Source of the DNA: Rhodococcus sp. PAMC28707
GTDB lineage: Bacteria; Actinomycetota; Actinomycetes; Mycobacteriales; Mycobacteriaceae
Length of the DNA stretch: 64,000 nucleotides
Direction of reading: 5' to 3'
Assembly: GCF_004795915.1 (NCBI RefSeq)
Contig: NZ_CP039253.1
Span: 1,984,001-2,048,000, forward strand
Shown: positions 25,182-33,855 of the stretch, piece by piece
Layout: each line of letters begins with the position of its first letter
How positions within the stretch are numbered: the first letter of the stretch is position 1
Program-made: the position numbers and the translations under genes
The notes under the pieces: model-generated
Database searches by the model: none
Told to the model about the DNA's origin: nothing
Seen by the model: the letters and a program-made list of their open reading frames with translations, nothing else

Positions 25182-26735
25182 ATGACATCGGAGACCACAG
25201 TGCACACGAACCACGAGAGCATCGACGTGCACTGCCCCGCAGACGGCCGGTTCGTCGCATCTGTCCCGGACGAGGGTGCCGCGACAGTAACCGATACGGT
25301 CCGAAGCTTGCGCACCCACCAATCCGAGTGGGAGGCGCTAGGCCCGGAAGGACGAGCCACGTGGCTACGGAAGCTGCGGGACTGGCTCCTCGACAATGAG
25401 CGCCACCTCATCGACGTGCTGCAGTCCGAGACCGGCAAGCCACGCGCAGAAGCAGCCATCGAACCTGCGCTTGCATGCGATCTGATCAACTATTTCGCAG
25501 ACAACGCCGGCAAGTTTCTCGCCGACGAGCGAGTGCGGCCGCATGGCCCTCTGTCGATGAGCAAACGACTGATCAAGACCTTCCGCCCGTATCAGGTGGT
25601 GGGTGTGATCACGCCGTGGAATTTCCCGCTCGCGATGCCGGCGATGGACATCATTCCAGCTCTGCTTGCTGGTGCCGCTGTGCTGCTCAAGCCATCCGAG
25701 GTCACGCCACTGGCAGCGGTAGAGCTGGCGCGGGGATGGTCGGAAATCGGCGCTCCCCCAGTCTTTTCGGTACTCACCGGCCGCGGTGACACCGGTGCAT
25801 CGGTCGTGGATTCAGTGGACTTCGTGCAGTTCACCGGTTCCACCGCAACCGGCCGAGCGATCGCGGTACGGGCTGCCGAGCGACTGGTGCCCTGCAGTCT
25901 CGAACTCGGCGGCAAGGATCCGGCCATCGTGCTGGCGGATGCGGATCTGGACCGTGCAGCCGCCGGAATTGCCTGGGGTGGATTGTTCAACGCCGGACAG
26001 GTGTGTGTGTCCATCGAACGCGTCTACGTCGAAGCGCCGGTGTACGACGACTTCGTCGCAAGACTGGCGAAGCTCGTGGGCTCGCTGCGTCAAGGAGCCG
26101 ACGACGATGGATATGGAATCGACATCGGCGCCTTGGCTACCCCGGCTCAGCGCGACCTTGTCGCGCGGCACGTCGCCGACGCTGTCGAGGGCGGCGCCAC
26201 TGCGCTGACCGGTGGCAAGGCCGGCAGCACCGGCACGTTCTTCGAGCCGACAGTCCTCGTCGACGTCGATCAGTCGATGGCCTGCATCCGAGAGGAGACC
26301 TTCGGGCCGACGATCCCAGTCGTGAAGGTGGCCGATGCCGATGAAGCCGTGCGCTTGGCCAATGATTCCGAGTACGGACTGTCCGCAACCGTGTGGTGCG
26401 GGGACCGAGCCCGCGGCGAGGAGATCGCCCGCCGACTCGAAGCCGGCGCGGTGAACATCAACGACGCCTTCTCCAACCTGTTCGCGCTGGGACTACCACA
26501 TGGAGGCTGGAAGCAATCCGGTCTCGGCGCACGATTCGGTGGAGAGTACGGAATTCGGAAATACACTCGGCAGCAAGCGATCACAGTACCGCGCGGACCC
26601 AAATTGAAGCGCGAGTTGCTGTGGTACCCGTACTCGCCGATCCGCGGTCGACTCGTCGGCCGCGTCCTGAGAGCCCTCGTCGCCCGTGACCCGCGCCGTC
26701 GCTTGTCCGTGACAAGCCGCTCGAAGTCCCTGTAA
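25182..26735 (+). CDS. Aldehyde dehydrogenase family protein (succinate-semialdehyde dehydrogenase-like)
   Basis: A 517-residue NAD(P)-dependent aldehyde dehydrogenase. It has TPWNFPLAMP for cofactor binding, FTGSTATGRA, the general-base Glu in LELGGKDPAIVL and the nucleophile Cys in NAGQVCVSIERVYVE. About 60 extra basic residues follow the usual C-terminus (GPKLKRELLWYPYSP), a tail also seen at the second aldehyde dehydrogenase in this window (46831-48351), perhaps for membrane contact. The ATG at 25182 follows GAAGG. It heads a run with an SDR and FprA, probably under the divergent PucR protein. Confidence 0.92.
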   Translation: MTSETTVHTNHESIDVHCPADGRFVASVPDEGAATVTDTVRSLRTHQSEWEALGPEGRATWLRKLRDWLLDNERHLIDVLQSETGKPRAEAAIEPALACDLINYFADNAGKFLADERVRPHGPLSMSKRLIKTFRPYQVVGVITPWNFPLAMPAMDIIPALLAGAAVLLKPSEVTPLAAVELARGWSEIGAPPVFSVLTGRGDTGASVVDSVDFVQFTGSTATGRAIAVRAAERLVPCSLELGGKDPAIVLADADLDRAAAGIAWGGLFNAGQVCVSIERVYVEAPVYDDFVARLAKLVGSLRQGADDDGYGIDIGALATPAQRDLVARHVADAVEGGATALTGGKAGSTGTFFEPTVLVDVDQSMACIREETFGPTIPVVKVADADEAVRLANDSEYGLSATVWCGDRARGEEIARRLEAGAVNINDAFSNLFALGLPHGGWKQSGLGARFGGEYGIRKYTRQQAITVPRGPKLKRELLWYPYSPIRGRLVGRVLRALVARDPRRRLSVTSRSKSL

Positions 26736-26755
26736 CGACCATAGAAGGACGGAAC

Positions 26756-27583
26756 ATGACCAATTCTCTGCGTGGTCGCGTCATCGCGATCACCGGCGGT
26801 GCCCGAGGAATCGGATTCGCTACTGCCACGGCCCTGACCCAACTCGGCGCAAAAGTTGCGATCGGGGACATCGACGACGTCAAACTGAAAGAGTCCGCGA
26901 CCGAACTCGACCTGCTCAGCTACAGCAAGCTCGACGTAACGGACACCGAATCGTTCGAGGCCTTCCTCGACGACGTGGAAGCAAAGCTCGGACCTATCGA
27001 CGTGCTCGTCAACAACGCCGGCATCATGCCTGCGGGCCGAATCGTGGACGAGCCCGATGCGGTCACTCGCCGGATCCTCGATATCAATGTCCTCGGAGTC
27101 ATCACCGGTTCCAAACTGGCGGCTCGGCGAATGTTGCCGCGCGGCCGTGGCCACGTAATCAACATCGCCTCACTTGCAGGCGAGATTTACACACCGGGTC
27201 TGGCCACCTACTGCGCCAGCAAATATGCCGTCGTCGGCTTCACTGACGCGGCTCGGGTGGAGCACCGCGGCACCGGAATCGAGTTTTCCGCAGTGCTACC
27301 ATCTTTCGTCAACACCGAGCTCACTGCCGGCACCAAGGGGATTCCCGGACTCAAGAACGCCGAGCCGGAGGACATTGCACGCGCGATCGTCTCACTGATC
27401 GAAAACCCCAAACCGAAGGTGCGGGTGACCAAGCTCGTCGGTGCCCTCGCTGCAAGTCAAAAGTTCTTTCCGCGGCGGATCGGCGAAGCCCTCAACCGTG
27501 CGCTCCACACGGACAAGGTATTTCTCGACGACGTCGACATCACTGCTCGGCAGGCCTACGAGGAGCGGGCGCGTCACAGCTGA
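26756..27583 (+). CDS. SDR family oxidoreductase
   Basis: A 275-residue classical SDR. Motifs in order: TGGARGIG (residues 14-21), GDID for NAD preference, NNAGIMPAG, the catalytic Ser in NIASLAG and YCASKYAVVGF as YxxxK. The last 70 residues are long, with a basic stretch (KVRVTKLVGALAASQKFFPRRIGEAL) like actinobacterial SDRs annotated as acetoin or short-chain reductases. It starts 21 bases after the aldehyde dehydrogenase with an AAGGA ribosome site, so they are cotranscribed. A likely scheme is alcohol to aldehyde to acid, but the substrate is unknown. Confidence 0.9.
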   Translation: MTNSLRGRVIAITGGARGIGFATATALTQLGAKVAIGDIDDVKLKESATELDLLSYSKLDVTDTESFEAFLDDVEAKLGPIDVLVNNAGIMPAGRIVDEPDAVTRRILDINVLGVITGSKLAARRMLPRGRGHVINIASLAGEIYTPGLATYCASKYAVVGFTDAARVEHRGTGIEFSAVLPSFVNTELTAGTKGIPGLKNAEPEDIARAIVSLIENPKPKVRVTKLVGALAASQKFFPRRIGEALNRALHTDKVFLDDVDITARQAYEERARHS

Positions 27584-27629
27584 GAGTCCGCACGATCGGA
27601 ACCACCGATAGAAAGTACCGAGCATCGTC

Positions 27630-29048
27630 ATGAACAGTGAAAACGTAAGTGCAACAACAGCTGAACCGTTCGAGAGGCATGACCTGCGTCCACTTCGCGT
27701 CGCCATCGTCGGCGCCGGACCGGCAGGCATCTACGCCGCCGACGCACTCATGAAGTCCGACTACAACATCGCCGGCAACGGCGTCAGCGTCGATCTGTTC
27801 GAACGCATGCCCGCCCCCTTCGGACTCATCCGCTACGGCGTCGCACCAGATCACCCCCGCATCAAAGGCATCATCACCGCCCTCCACAAAGTCCTCGACA
27901 AACCACAAGTCCGCCTCCTCGGCAACATCGACTACGGCACCGACATCACCCTCGACGACATGCGCCGCTTCTACGACGCCGTCATCTTCTCCACCGGCGC
28001 CAACGCCGACCGCAACCTCAACATCCCCGGCATCGACCTCGACGGCAGCTACGGCGCCGCCGACTTCGTCTCCTGGTACGACGGCCACCCCGACGTCCCC
28101 CGCACCTGGCCCCTCACAGCCGAAAAAGTCGCCGTACTCGGCGTCGGCAACGTCGCACTCGACGTCGCACGCGTCCTCGCCAAAACCGGCGACGAACTCC
28201 TCCCCACCGAAATCCCAGCCAACGTCTACGAAGGCCTCAAAACCAACAAAGCCACCGAAGTCCACGTCTTCGGACGCCGCGGACCCGCACAAGCCAAATT
28301 CACCCCCCTCGAACTCCGCGAACTCGACCACTCCACCAACATCGAAGTCATCGTCGCCCCCGAGGACATCGACTACGACGAAGGCTCCGAAGCCGCACGC
28401 CGCGGATCCAAACAAGTCGACATGGTCGCCAACACCCTCCAAGACTGGGCCATCCGCGACGTCGGCAACCGCCCCCACAAACTGTTCCTCCACTTCTTCG
28501 AATCCCCCACCGAAATCCTCGGAGAAGACGGCAAAGTCACCGGCCTACGCACCGAACGCACCGAACTCGACGGCACCGGCAACGTCAAAGGCACCGGCAA
28601 ATACAACGACTGGGACGTCCAAGCGGTCTACCGCGCCGTCGGCTACCTCTCCAAAAACATCGCCCAACTCCCCTTCGACGACCAAGCCGGCACCATCCCC
28701 AACGAAGCAGGCCGCGTAGTCGAATCGGCTTCTTCCCACACCGTCGTACCAGCCACCTACGTCACCGGCTGGATCAAACGCGGACCCGTCGGCCTCATCG
28801 GCCACACCAAAGGCGACGCCAACGAAACCGTCGCCAACCTCCTCGAAGACGCACCGAACTTCACCGCAGCCCCCGAACCCACCGAACAGGCCGTCACCGA
28901 CTTCCTCGAAAACAAGAAAGTCCCCTTCACCACCTGGGACGGCTGGTACCGCCTCGACGCCCACGAACGCAGCCTCGGCGAAACCGAAGGCCGCGAACGC
29001 ATCAAAGTCGTCGAACGTGACCAGATGGTGGAAGCGTCGCAAGAGTAA
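27630..29048 (+). CDS. fprA: NADPH-ferredoxin reductase, adrenodoxin-reductase type
   Basis: A 472-residue FAD protein that passes electrons from NADPH to ferredoxin, for example to P450s. It has the FAD motif VAIVGAGPAGIYAADAL (about 24-40), APFGLIRYGVAPDHP, the NADP motif VLGVGNVALDVARVL, FGRRGPAQAKFT, and the C-terminal GWIKRGPVGLIGHTKGDA. These match mycobacterial FprA closely. It follows the SDR by 46 bases. Its base use is striking: from about 27700 to 29000 the third codon position is almost always C or A with very little G or T, unlike its neighbours, which also creates long meaningless open frames on the other strand. Confidence 0.95.
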   Translation: MNSENVSATTAEPFERHDLRPLRVAIVGAGPAGIYAADALMKSDYNIAGNGVSVDLFERMPAPFGLIRYGVAPDHPRIKGIITALHKVLDKPQVRLLGNIDYGTDITLDDMRRFYDAVIFSTGANADRNLNIPGIDLDGSYGAADFVSWYDGHPDVPRTWPLTAEKVAVLGVGNVALDVARVLAKTGDELLPTEIPANVYEGLKTNKATEVHVFGRRGPAQAKFTPLELRELDHSTNIEVIVAPEDIDYDEGSEAARRGSKQVDMVANTLQDWAIRDVGNRPHKLFLHFFESPTEILGEDGKVTGLRTERTELDGTGNVKGTGKYNDWDVQAVYRAVGYLSKNIAQLPFDDQAGTIPNEAGRVVESASSHTVVPATYVTGWIKRGPVGLIGHTKGDANETVANLLEDAPNFTAAPEPTEQAVTDFLENKKVPFTTWDGWYRLDAHERSLGETEGRERIKVVERDQMVEASQE

Positions 29049-29177
29049 CGACAGCGTGACGTTCAACTATCAAAAATTTTCGAATAGCATTGCCTTTCTT
29101 GGATATTCAATGAACCCAAGCTCAGCGACACCCCTCTTACCGAATCAGCCGACAGTGCCGTCATTGGAGAGTCAATA

Positions 29178-30965
29178 GTGCGTGAGTTCTCAGTTCCTCA
29201 GTCGTTCTCGATTCCGGCCGACGTGTCGATGGCCGACTCCGTGTTTCGCCATGCTCAGGAAGACCCCACATTCGTGCCGTTCAAGCGGCGGTCGAACGGT
29301 GGATGGATCGACGTCACCGCAGCTCAATTCGCGAAGCAAGTGTCCGCAACCGCAAAGGGTCTGATTGCGTCGGGGCTGAAGCTCGGCGACCGCGTCGCCA
29401 TCCTCTCTTCGACCCGCTACGAGTGGGTCGTTTTCGACTATGCCATCTGGACTGCCGGCGGATGCACAGTCTCGATCTACGAGACATCTTCGCCCGATCA
29501 GGCGCAGTGGATCCTCGAGGATTCCGCCACAACGCTTCTCGTGGTCGAGACGACCAAGCATGCGGAGATCCACCAGGAAGTCACCGACGGCGCCGACGCC
29601 CTCCGCGAGGTTCTGGTCATCGAATCGGGTGCGATCGACGAGCTCGCCAACCGTGGCTGCACAATCACCGACGAAGAACTGCACTCTCGTCGTAATCAGG
29701 TCACTGCAGCCTCACCCGCGACCCTGATCTACACCTCCGGCACAACAGGACGCCCCAAGGGTGTCCAGCTGACGCATGCCAACTTCTATGCTCAGGCGTC
29801 CGTTTGTCAGCTGGCGCTTCCGGATTCGATGATCCCGGGCAAGAAGACCCTGATGTTTCTGCCGCTCGCCCATGCGTTCGCGCGAGCGATCTCATTCGGC
29901 GCGTTCGAGTCGAAAGTAACCGTTGCCCACACCTCGGATTTGACGACGCTCCTCGACCAGTTCGCCGATTTCAAGCCCACCTTCATCCTCTCGGTGCCCC
30001 GCGTATTCGAGAAGGTCTACAACTCGGCGCGCCAAAAGGCCGTGGACAACGGCAAGGCCGGTATTTTCGACAGAGCAACAGCAACGGCAATCGAATACAG
30101 CGAATCCCTCGAAAAGGGCGGCCCAGGAATAGCACTCAGGCTCAAGCACGCCATATTCGACAAGCTCGTCTATTCGAAACTGCGCTCAGCTCTCGGTGGC
30201 GAGTGCAAGCAAGCATTCTCCGGTGGTGCCGCGCTCGGCGCACGCCTAGGTCACTACTTCCGCGGCGTCGGCATCCCGATCTATGAGGGATACGGACTCA
30301 CCGAATCGAGCGCCGCCTTCAGCATCAACACTTCCAATGCGCAGCGCATCGGCACGGTAGGCAAACCGGTCGACGGCCACACCGCGCGTATCGCCGACGA
30401 TGGCGAACTTCTCCTTCGCGGTCCGGTCGTATTTGCCGGCTACTGGAAGAACGAGAAGGCAACTGCCGAATCGATCATCGACGGTTGGTTCCACACCGGT
30501 GACCTCGGCTCGATCGACCATGAGGGATTCGTGTCGATCACCGGTCGTAAGAAGGAAATCATCGTCACCGCGGGTGGCAAGAACGTCGCGCCGGCGGGCC
30601 TGGAAGATTCGATGCGCGCACACCCACTGATCAGCCAGTGCATCGTGGTCGGTGACGCGCAGCCGTTCATCGGCGCACTGATCACACTCGACCCGGAAAC
30701 CCTACCCGCTTGGGTCGAGCGGAACGGCCTTCCTCCCACCACGACAACCTCCGAGCTGGTGTCCAACGCGGATTTGATCGCTGAAATCGATACGGCAGTG
30801 GCGGAGGCGAACAAGAAAGTGTCCAACCCCGAAAAGATCAAGAAGTACACGATCCTCGAACGCGACTTCACCCAGGAGAGCGGCGAACTGACTCCGACAC
30901 TCAAACTCAAGCGCAACATCATCCACGAAGTTCACCGAGCCGACATCAGTGACCTGTATTCCTGA
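29178..30965 (+). CDS. Long-chain fatty acid-CoA ligase (FadD15-like)
   Basis: A 595-residue adenylate-forming ligase activating fatty acids to acyl-CoA with ATP. The P-loop-like motif is IYTSGTTGRPKGVQLTH (about residues 180-196), followed by YEGYGLTESSAAF, GWFHTGDLG and GRKKEIIVTAGGKNVAP. The length and layout fit the long-chain, FadD15 type rather than the shorter ligases elsewhere in this window. The GTG start at 29178 has GGAGAG upstream. About 130 bases separate it from FprA. Its last 20 bases overlap the convergent DapA-family gene. Confidence 0.92.
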   Translation: MREFSVPQSFSIPADVSMADSVFRHAQEDPTFVPFKRRSNGGWIDVTAAQFAKQVSATAKGLIASGLKLGDRVAILSSTRYEWVVFDYAIWTAGGCTVSIYETSSPDQAQWILEDSATTLLVVETTKHAEIHQEVTDGADALREVLVIESGAIDELANRGCTITDEELHSRRNQVTAASPATLIYTSGTTGRPKGVQLTHANFYAQASVCQLALPDSMIPGKKTLMFLPLAHAFARAISFGAFESKVTVAHTSDLTTLLDQFADFKPTFILSVPRVFEKVYNSARQKAVDNGKAGIFDRATATAIEYSESLEKGGPGIALRLKHAIFDKLVYSKLRSALGGECKQAFSGGAALGARLGHYFRGVGIPIYEGYGLTESSAAFSINTSNAQRIGTVGKPVDGHTARIADDGELLLRGPVVFAGYWKNEKATAESIIDGWFHTGDLGSIDHEGFVSITGRKKEIIVTAGGKNVAPAGLEDSMRAHPLISQCIVVGDAQPFIGALITLDPETLPAWVERNGLPPTTTTSELVSNADLIAEIDTAVAEANKKVSNPEKIKKYTILERDFTQESGELTPTLKLKRNIIHEVHRADISDLYS

Positions 30966-31905
30966 CCCGTCGACTCTGCCCGCTGGGACGAGCTGACACA
31001 GCGGGCCAACCTGCGATCGTGAGGGCATCGACGAGGCGTTGCACATCGACGACCGGAGGATCGGTTAGCGGAAGACGAACTGTCGCATGGCCGATGACGC
31101 CGAGGTGCACCAGCGCAGACTTGGCCATGACTGCGCCCTGCCCGGAGCAAAGCATCGCTTCGGTCAAGCCGATCAAAGATCGCTGGATGGTCCGTGCCGA
31201 GTCGAGCTCGCCGGCACGGACCGCCGCTATGAGCCTTCCGGTGTGTGCCGCAGCGACATTGCCGATCACACTGAGCAATCCGGTAGCCCCACATGCGAGG
31301 TACGCAAGGTTGAGCTCGTCGAGTCCACAGTAGTAGGCAAGGGAAGTCGATTCCATGACGGACATTGCCTCGAACAAATCACCCTTGGCATCCTTGACGG
31401 CCAGGATCCGAGGATGCGCCGACATCTCGATCAACGTTGCTGCGTCGATGGCCATACCAGTCCGCGCCGGAACGTCGTAGACCATGACGGGCAGCTCGGT
31501 GGAATCGGCGACAGCGAGGCAATGCGCAAGCACTCCAACCTGAGTCGGGTGGGAGTAGTACGGGCACACGACGAGAAGAGCATCAGCACCCGCCCGCTCG
31601 GCGTCGCGGGCTCGACGAATCGTGGCCGCCGTGTCGTACGTCCCCACCCCGGCGATCACCCGTCCACGTCCGGATGCGCGCGCCGAAACTGCCTGCACGA
31701 GCGCAACGGACTCGCTCTCGGTGAGGGTGGGCGACTCACCGGTTGTGCCAGCAACGACGAGACCATCGCATCCGGTGGAGAGGAGGTGGTCGACCAAAGC
31801 ATCAGTGCCCGACGCACTGAGCGACCCGTCGGGATTCATCGGCGTAGCCATTGCCACAAGATTGGTCCCGAAGAATCGCTCGGCCGGCTGAAAAGGAATC
31901 GTCAC
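30946..31905 (-). CDS. DapA/NanA family aldolase (4-hydroxy-tetrahydrodipicolinate synthase-like)
   Basis: A 319-residue class I aldolase of the DHDPS/NAL superfamily. Key positions are GTTGESPTL (about 54-62), YDVPARTG with the catalytic Tyr, and the Schiff-base Lys in LAVKDAKGD. True DHDPS condenses pyruvate with aspartate semialdehyde for lysine and diaminopimelate. The residues fit, but the location away from lysine genes and beside a divergent LysR regulator leaves a catabolic aldolase possible. The start is GTG at 31905. The C-terminal 25 residues are basic and unusual. Its 3' end overlaps the FadD gene on the other strand by 20 bases. Confidence 0.85.
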   Translation of the reverse strand: MTIPFQPAERFFGTNLVAMATPMNPDGSLSASGTDALVDHLLSTGCDGLVVAGTTGESPTLTESESVALVQAVSARASGRGRVIAGVGTYDTAATIRRARDAERAGADALLVVCPYYSHPTQVGVLAHCLAVADSTELPVMVYDVPARTGMAIDAATLIEMSAHPRILAVKDAKGDLFEAMSVMESTSLAYYCGLDELNLAYLACGATGLLSVIGNVAAAHTGRLIAAVRAGELDSARTIQRSLIGLTEAMLCSGQGAVMAKSALVHLGVIGHATVRLPLTDPPVVDVQRLVDALTIAGWPAVSARPSGQSRRVRNTGH

Positions 31906-31954
31906 AGTCGATGATCCTGCACGTCATGTCCACCTAGAACCAGCAATACTTTTT

Positions 31955-31969
31955 TACGGGAATACCGTA
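31955..31969. promoter_or_regulatory. Possible LysR-type operator
   Basis: TACGG-GAATA-CCGTA is a perfect 5-bp dyad in the 74-base gap between the divergent DapA-like and LysR genes, ending 11 bases before the LysR start. The position suits autorepression by the LysR protein together with control of the divergent gene. Confidence 0.5.
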
Positions 31970-31979
31970 GCTTGGCTTC

Positions 31980-32870
31980 ATGATCGATGTCGGTGCACTC
32001 CGTGCACTACACGTGGTTGCACTCGTTGGAACGATAGCGAAGGCGGCCGAGGAACTCGGCTACACCGCCTCCGCGGTGTCACAACAGATCAAGCGGCTCG
32101 AACGCCAACTCGGCGTCGCGGTGATGGTGCCCGCGGGAAGAACGTTGACGCTGACGCCTGCCGGTCGAATGCTCGTCGCCACCGCTCCTGATGTGTTCCA
32201 AGCTCTCGAGCGATGCACGGAGGCAGCACTATCGGTTTCGGTGGGTTTGCCACATGGCCGACTCAGAGTCGTTGCGTTTTCGACGGCGGTGCGCGGACTG
32301 TTGGCACCGATCTTGCCAGCGCTGGGTTCACGATATCCAGACGTTCGGATCAACATCGAAGAGCAGGACCCCGGAAAGGCGCTCTCCAGCGTCGAGGCAG
32401 GCACCGCCGACCTCGCACTCGTGCACAACACCGACGGAATGCCGCGCCCTTTGCCTGCGTCGATGACCAAGCAATTGGTGCACACGGATGTCGGCGACGT
32501 GGTCATGCGAAGAACACATCCGCTAGCAGTTGCGGCCGAGCCCCTCACCAGTGCCGATCTCATCGACTATGCGTGGGTGACCAGCCCGCGCGGGACTCTC
32601 TGCCACGAGTGGTTCCGGCGCCTCTTCGCCGACCTCCCTCATGAGCCCGATGTGCGTCACCTGATCGACGACTTCTCCACTCAGCTGGCACTGGTTTCCA
32701 CGCACGATGTTCTCGCATTGATCCCCCGACTGGCGCGTCCGCCGCTGGGTGAGGATCTGATCTTCAGAGAGTTGCACCGTGAGCCGAAGCGAGATGTGTA
32801 CGCAGTATGGCGAATCAGCGCAGACAACAGTCCTACTATCCGGGCGTTGATGGCAGAGCTGGCTTCCTAG
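31980..32870 (+). CDS. LysR family transcriptional regulator
   Basis: A 296-residue LysR-type regulator. The N-terminal winged helix-turn-helix (GTIAKAAEELGYTASAVSQQIKRLERQLG, about residues 17-45) is canonical, and the remainder is the periplasmic-binding-like effector domain starting near LRVVAFSTAVRGLLAPILP. It is divergent from the DapA-family gene across 74 bases with a dyad near its own start, so it most likely governs that gene. The effector is not predictable. Confidence 0.93.
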   Translation: MIDVGALRALHVVALVGTIAKAAEELGYTASAVSQQIKRLERQLGVAVMVPAGRTLTLTPAGRMLVATAPDVFQALERCTEAALSVSVGLPHGRLRVVAFSTAVRGLLAPILPALGSRYPDVRINIEEQDPGKALSSVEAGTADLALVHNTDGMPRPLPASMTKQLVHTDVGDVVMRRTHPLAVAAEPLTSADLIDYAWVTSPRGTLCHEWFRRLFADLPHEPDVRHLIDDFSTQLALVSTHDVLALIPRLARPPLGEDLIFRELHREPKRDVYAVWRISADNSPTIRALMAELAS

Positions 32871-32881
32871 CTACGGCTGGT

Positions 32882-33178
32882 TCAGCGGCGGTTGTGCACC
32901 CGGCGTCGCAGGCGCATCACACCACTACCGAGGACTGCGATGAGAAAGCCGACGACCGCGGCTAGAAGTAGCGAAACACCCTGGGCGACATCGAGGTTCA
33001 ACCCGAGAAATTCGACGTGCGCCTTTTCTGTGTTCTGTAATACGAATATCACCAACGCGATCACCAAAAATACAGCGGCAACTCCGGTGAGGATTCGCGT
33101 TGCGCTATGAGAGGAACGCGCCCCGGGTTGCGTAGAAGTTGTTGTGGTGGTGTCGGGCTGCTGAGGCCGTTCGTTCAT
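32882..33178 (-). CDS. LapA family (DUF1049) membrane protein
   Basis: A 98-residue protein with a Thr/Gln-rich soluble front, a first membrane helix (ILTGVAAVFLVIALVIFVLQN), the family-typical QNTEKAHVEFLG turn, and a second helix (SLLLAAVVGFLIAVLGSG) ending in a basic RLRRRVHNRR tail. LapA-type proteins help organise lipopolysaccharide assembly in proteobacteria; the actinobacterial role is unknown. The start at 33178 has a clear AAGGAG. The gene ends 12 bases from the LysR gene, convergent with it. Confidence 0.82.
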   Translation of the reverse strand: MNERPQQPDTTTTTSTQPGARSSHSATRILTGVAAVFLVIALVIFVLQNTEKAHVEFLGLNLDVAQGVSLLLAAVVGFLIAVLGSGVMRLRRRVHNRR

Positions 33179-33295
33179 CGTGGCTCCTTGTCGAGGTGTC
33201 GACAGGTAGCTACCCGGCGGATGTAGAGGCGAAACCGGCACCATTTCTTTGATGGCGTTGCCGTCGACCGTCTCGATTCAGGGCCACCACGACCG

Positions 33296-33670
33296 TCACG
33301 GACTCAACACGCTCAACGACATCGACATGTAGATGACCATGGAGACCAACAGGGCCCACCCGGCTCCCTGCCAAATCGGCCAAGTTCCACCTCTGCGCCA
33401 CACCCGATACGTCTGAACGAACGCAAACAATCCCCCGATCAGCAACAGAGCGGACGGCACAACGAGAAGAATCGTTCGCTCGGGCTCGGCGCACACCGCA
33501 AACGCCGCGTCGCGACACTGACCCGAGTGCGGTCCCCAGGCCGCCCACATGATGCATCCGACCATCACCACCAGCGCACTGACGATGACCGAGACGGTGA
33601 ACAGGGCTGCACGGCGTACACCACCGGACCCCCCAGGGTCATGCCATCGCTTTCCCACGTCATCGGTCAT
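33296..33670 (-). CDS. Three-helix integral membrane protein of unknown function
   Basis: A 124-residue protein with hydrophobic segments at about residues 21-42 (AALFTVSVIVSALVVMVGCI), 67-87 and 103-120. Between the first two is a loop with two Cys (HSGQCRDAAFAVCAEPE) that could form an external disulfide. I do not recognise the family with certainty. The ATG at 33670 is preceded by an in-frame TTG. It is probably separate from the LapA-like gene, with about 117 bases between them. Confidence 0.62.
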   Translation of the reverse strand: MTDDVGKRWHDPGGSGGVRRAALFTVSVIVSALVVMVGCIMWAAWGPHSGQCRDAAFAVCAEPERTILLVVPSALLLIGGLFAFVQTYRVWRRGGTWPIWQGAGWALLVSMVIYMSMSLSVLSP

Positions 33671-33855
33671 ACTTCCCAACCTAATCTCCCTGCTCGGTAA
33701 CAGGGCCTGGTTCGGGACTACTACCTCGGGGTCGGCTCAGCACTGGACACGCGCGCGTGAACCGATGGTTGGTGACGGGTGTGAAACACCCGTTTCGGGT
33801 ACAGCGAGGTTGCGTGGTTCAGCGATGACTCTTTCGCTTCTCGACGGATATGCGG

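Noticed and set aside
27540-28493. A 317-codon open frame antisense to fprA, rich in Gly, Val, Asp and Phe
   Set aside because: It is produced by the C/A-ending codons of fprA; its composition matches no protein family and the sense gene is unmistakable.
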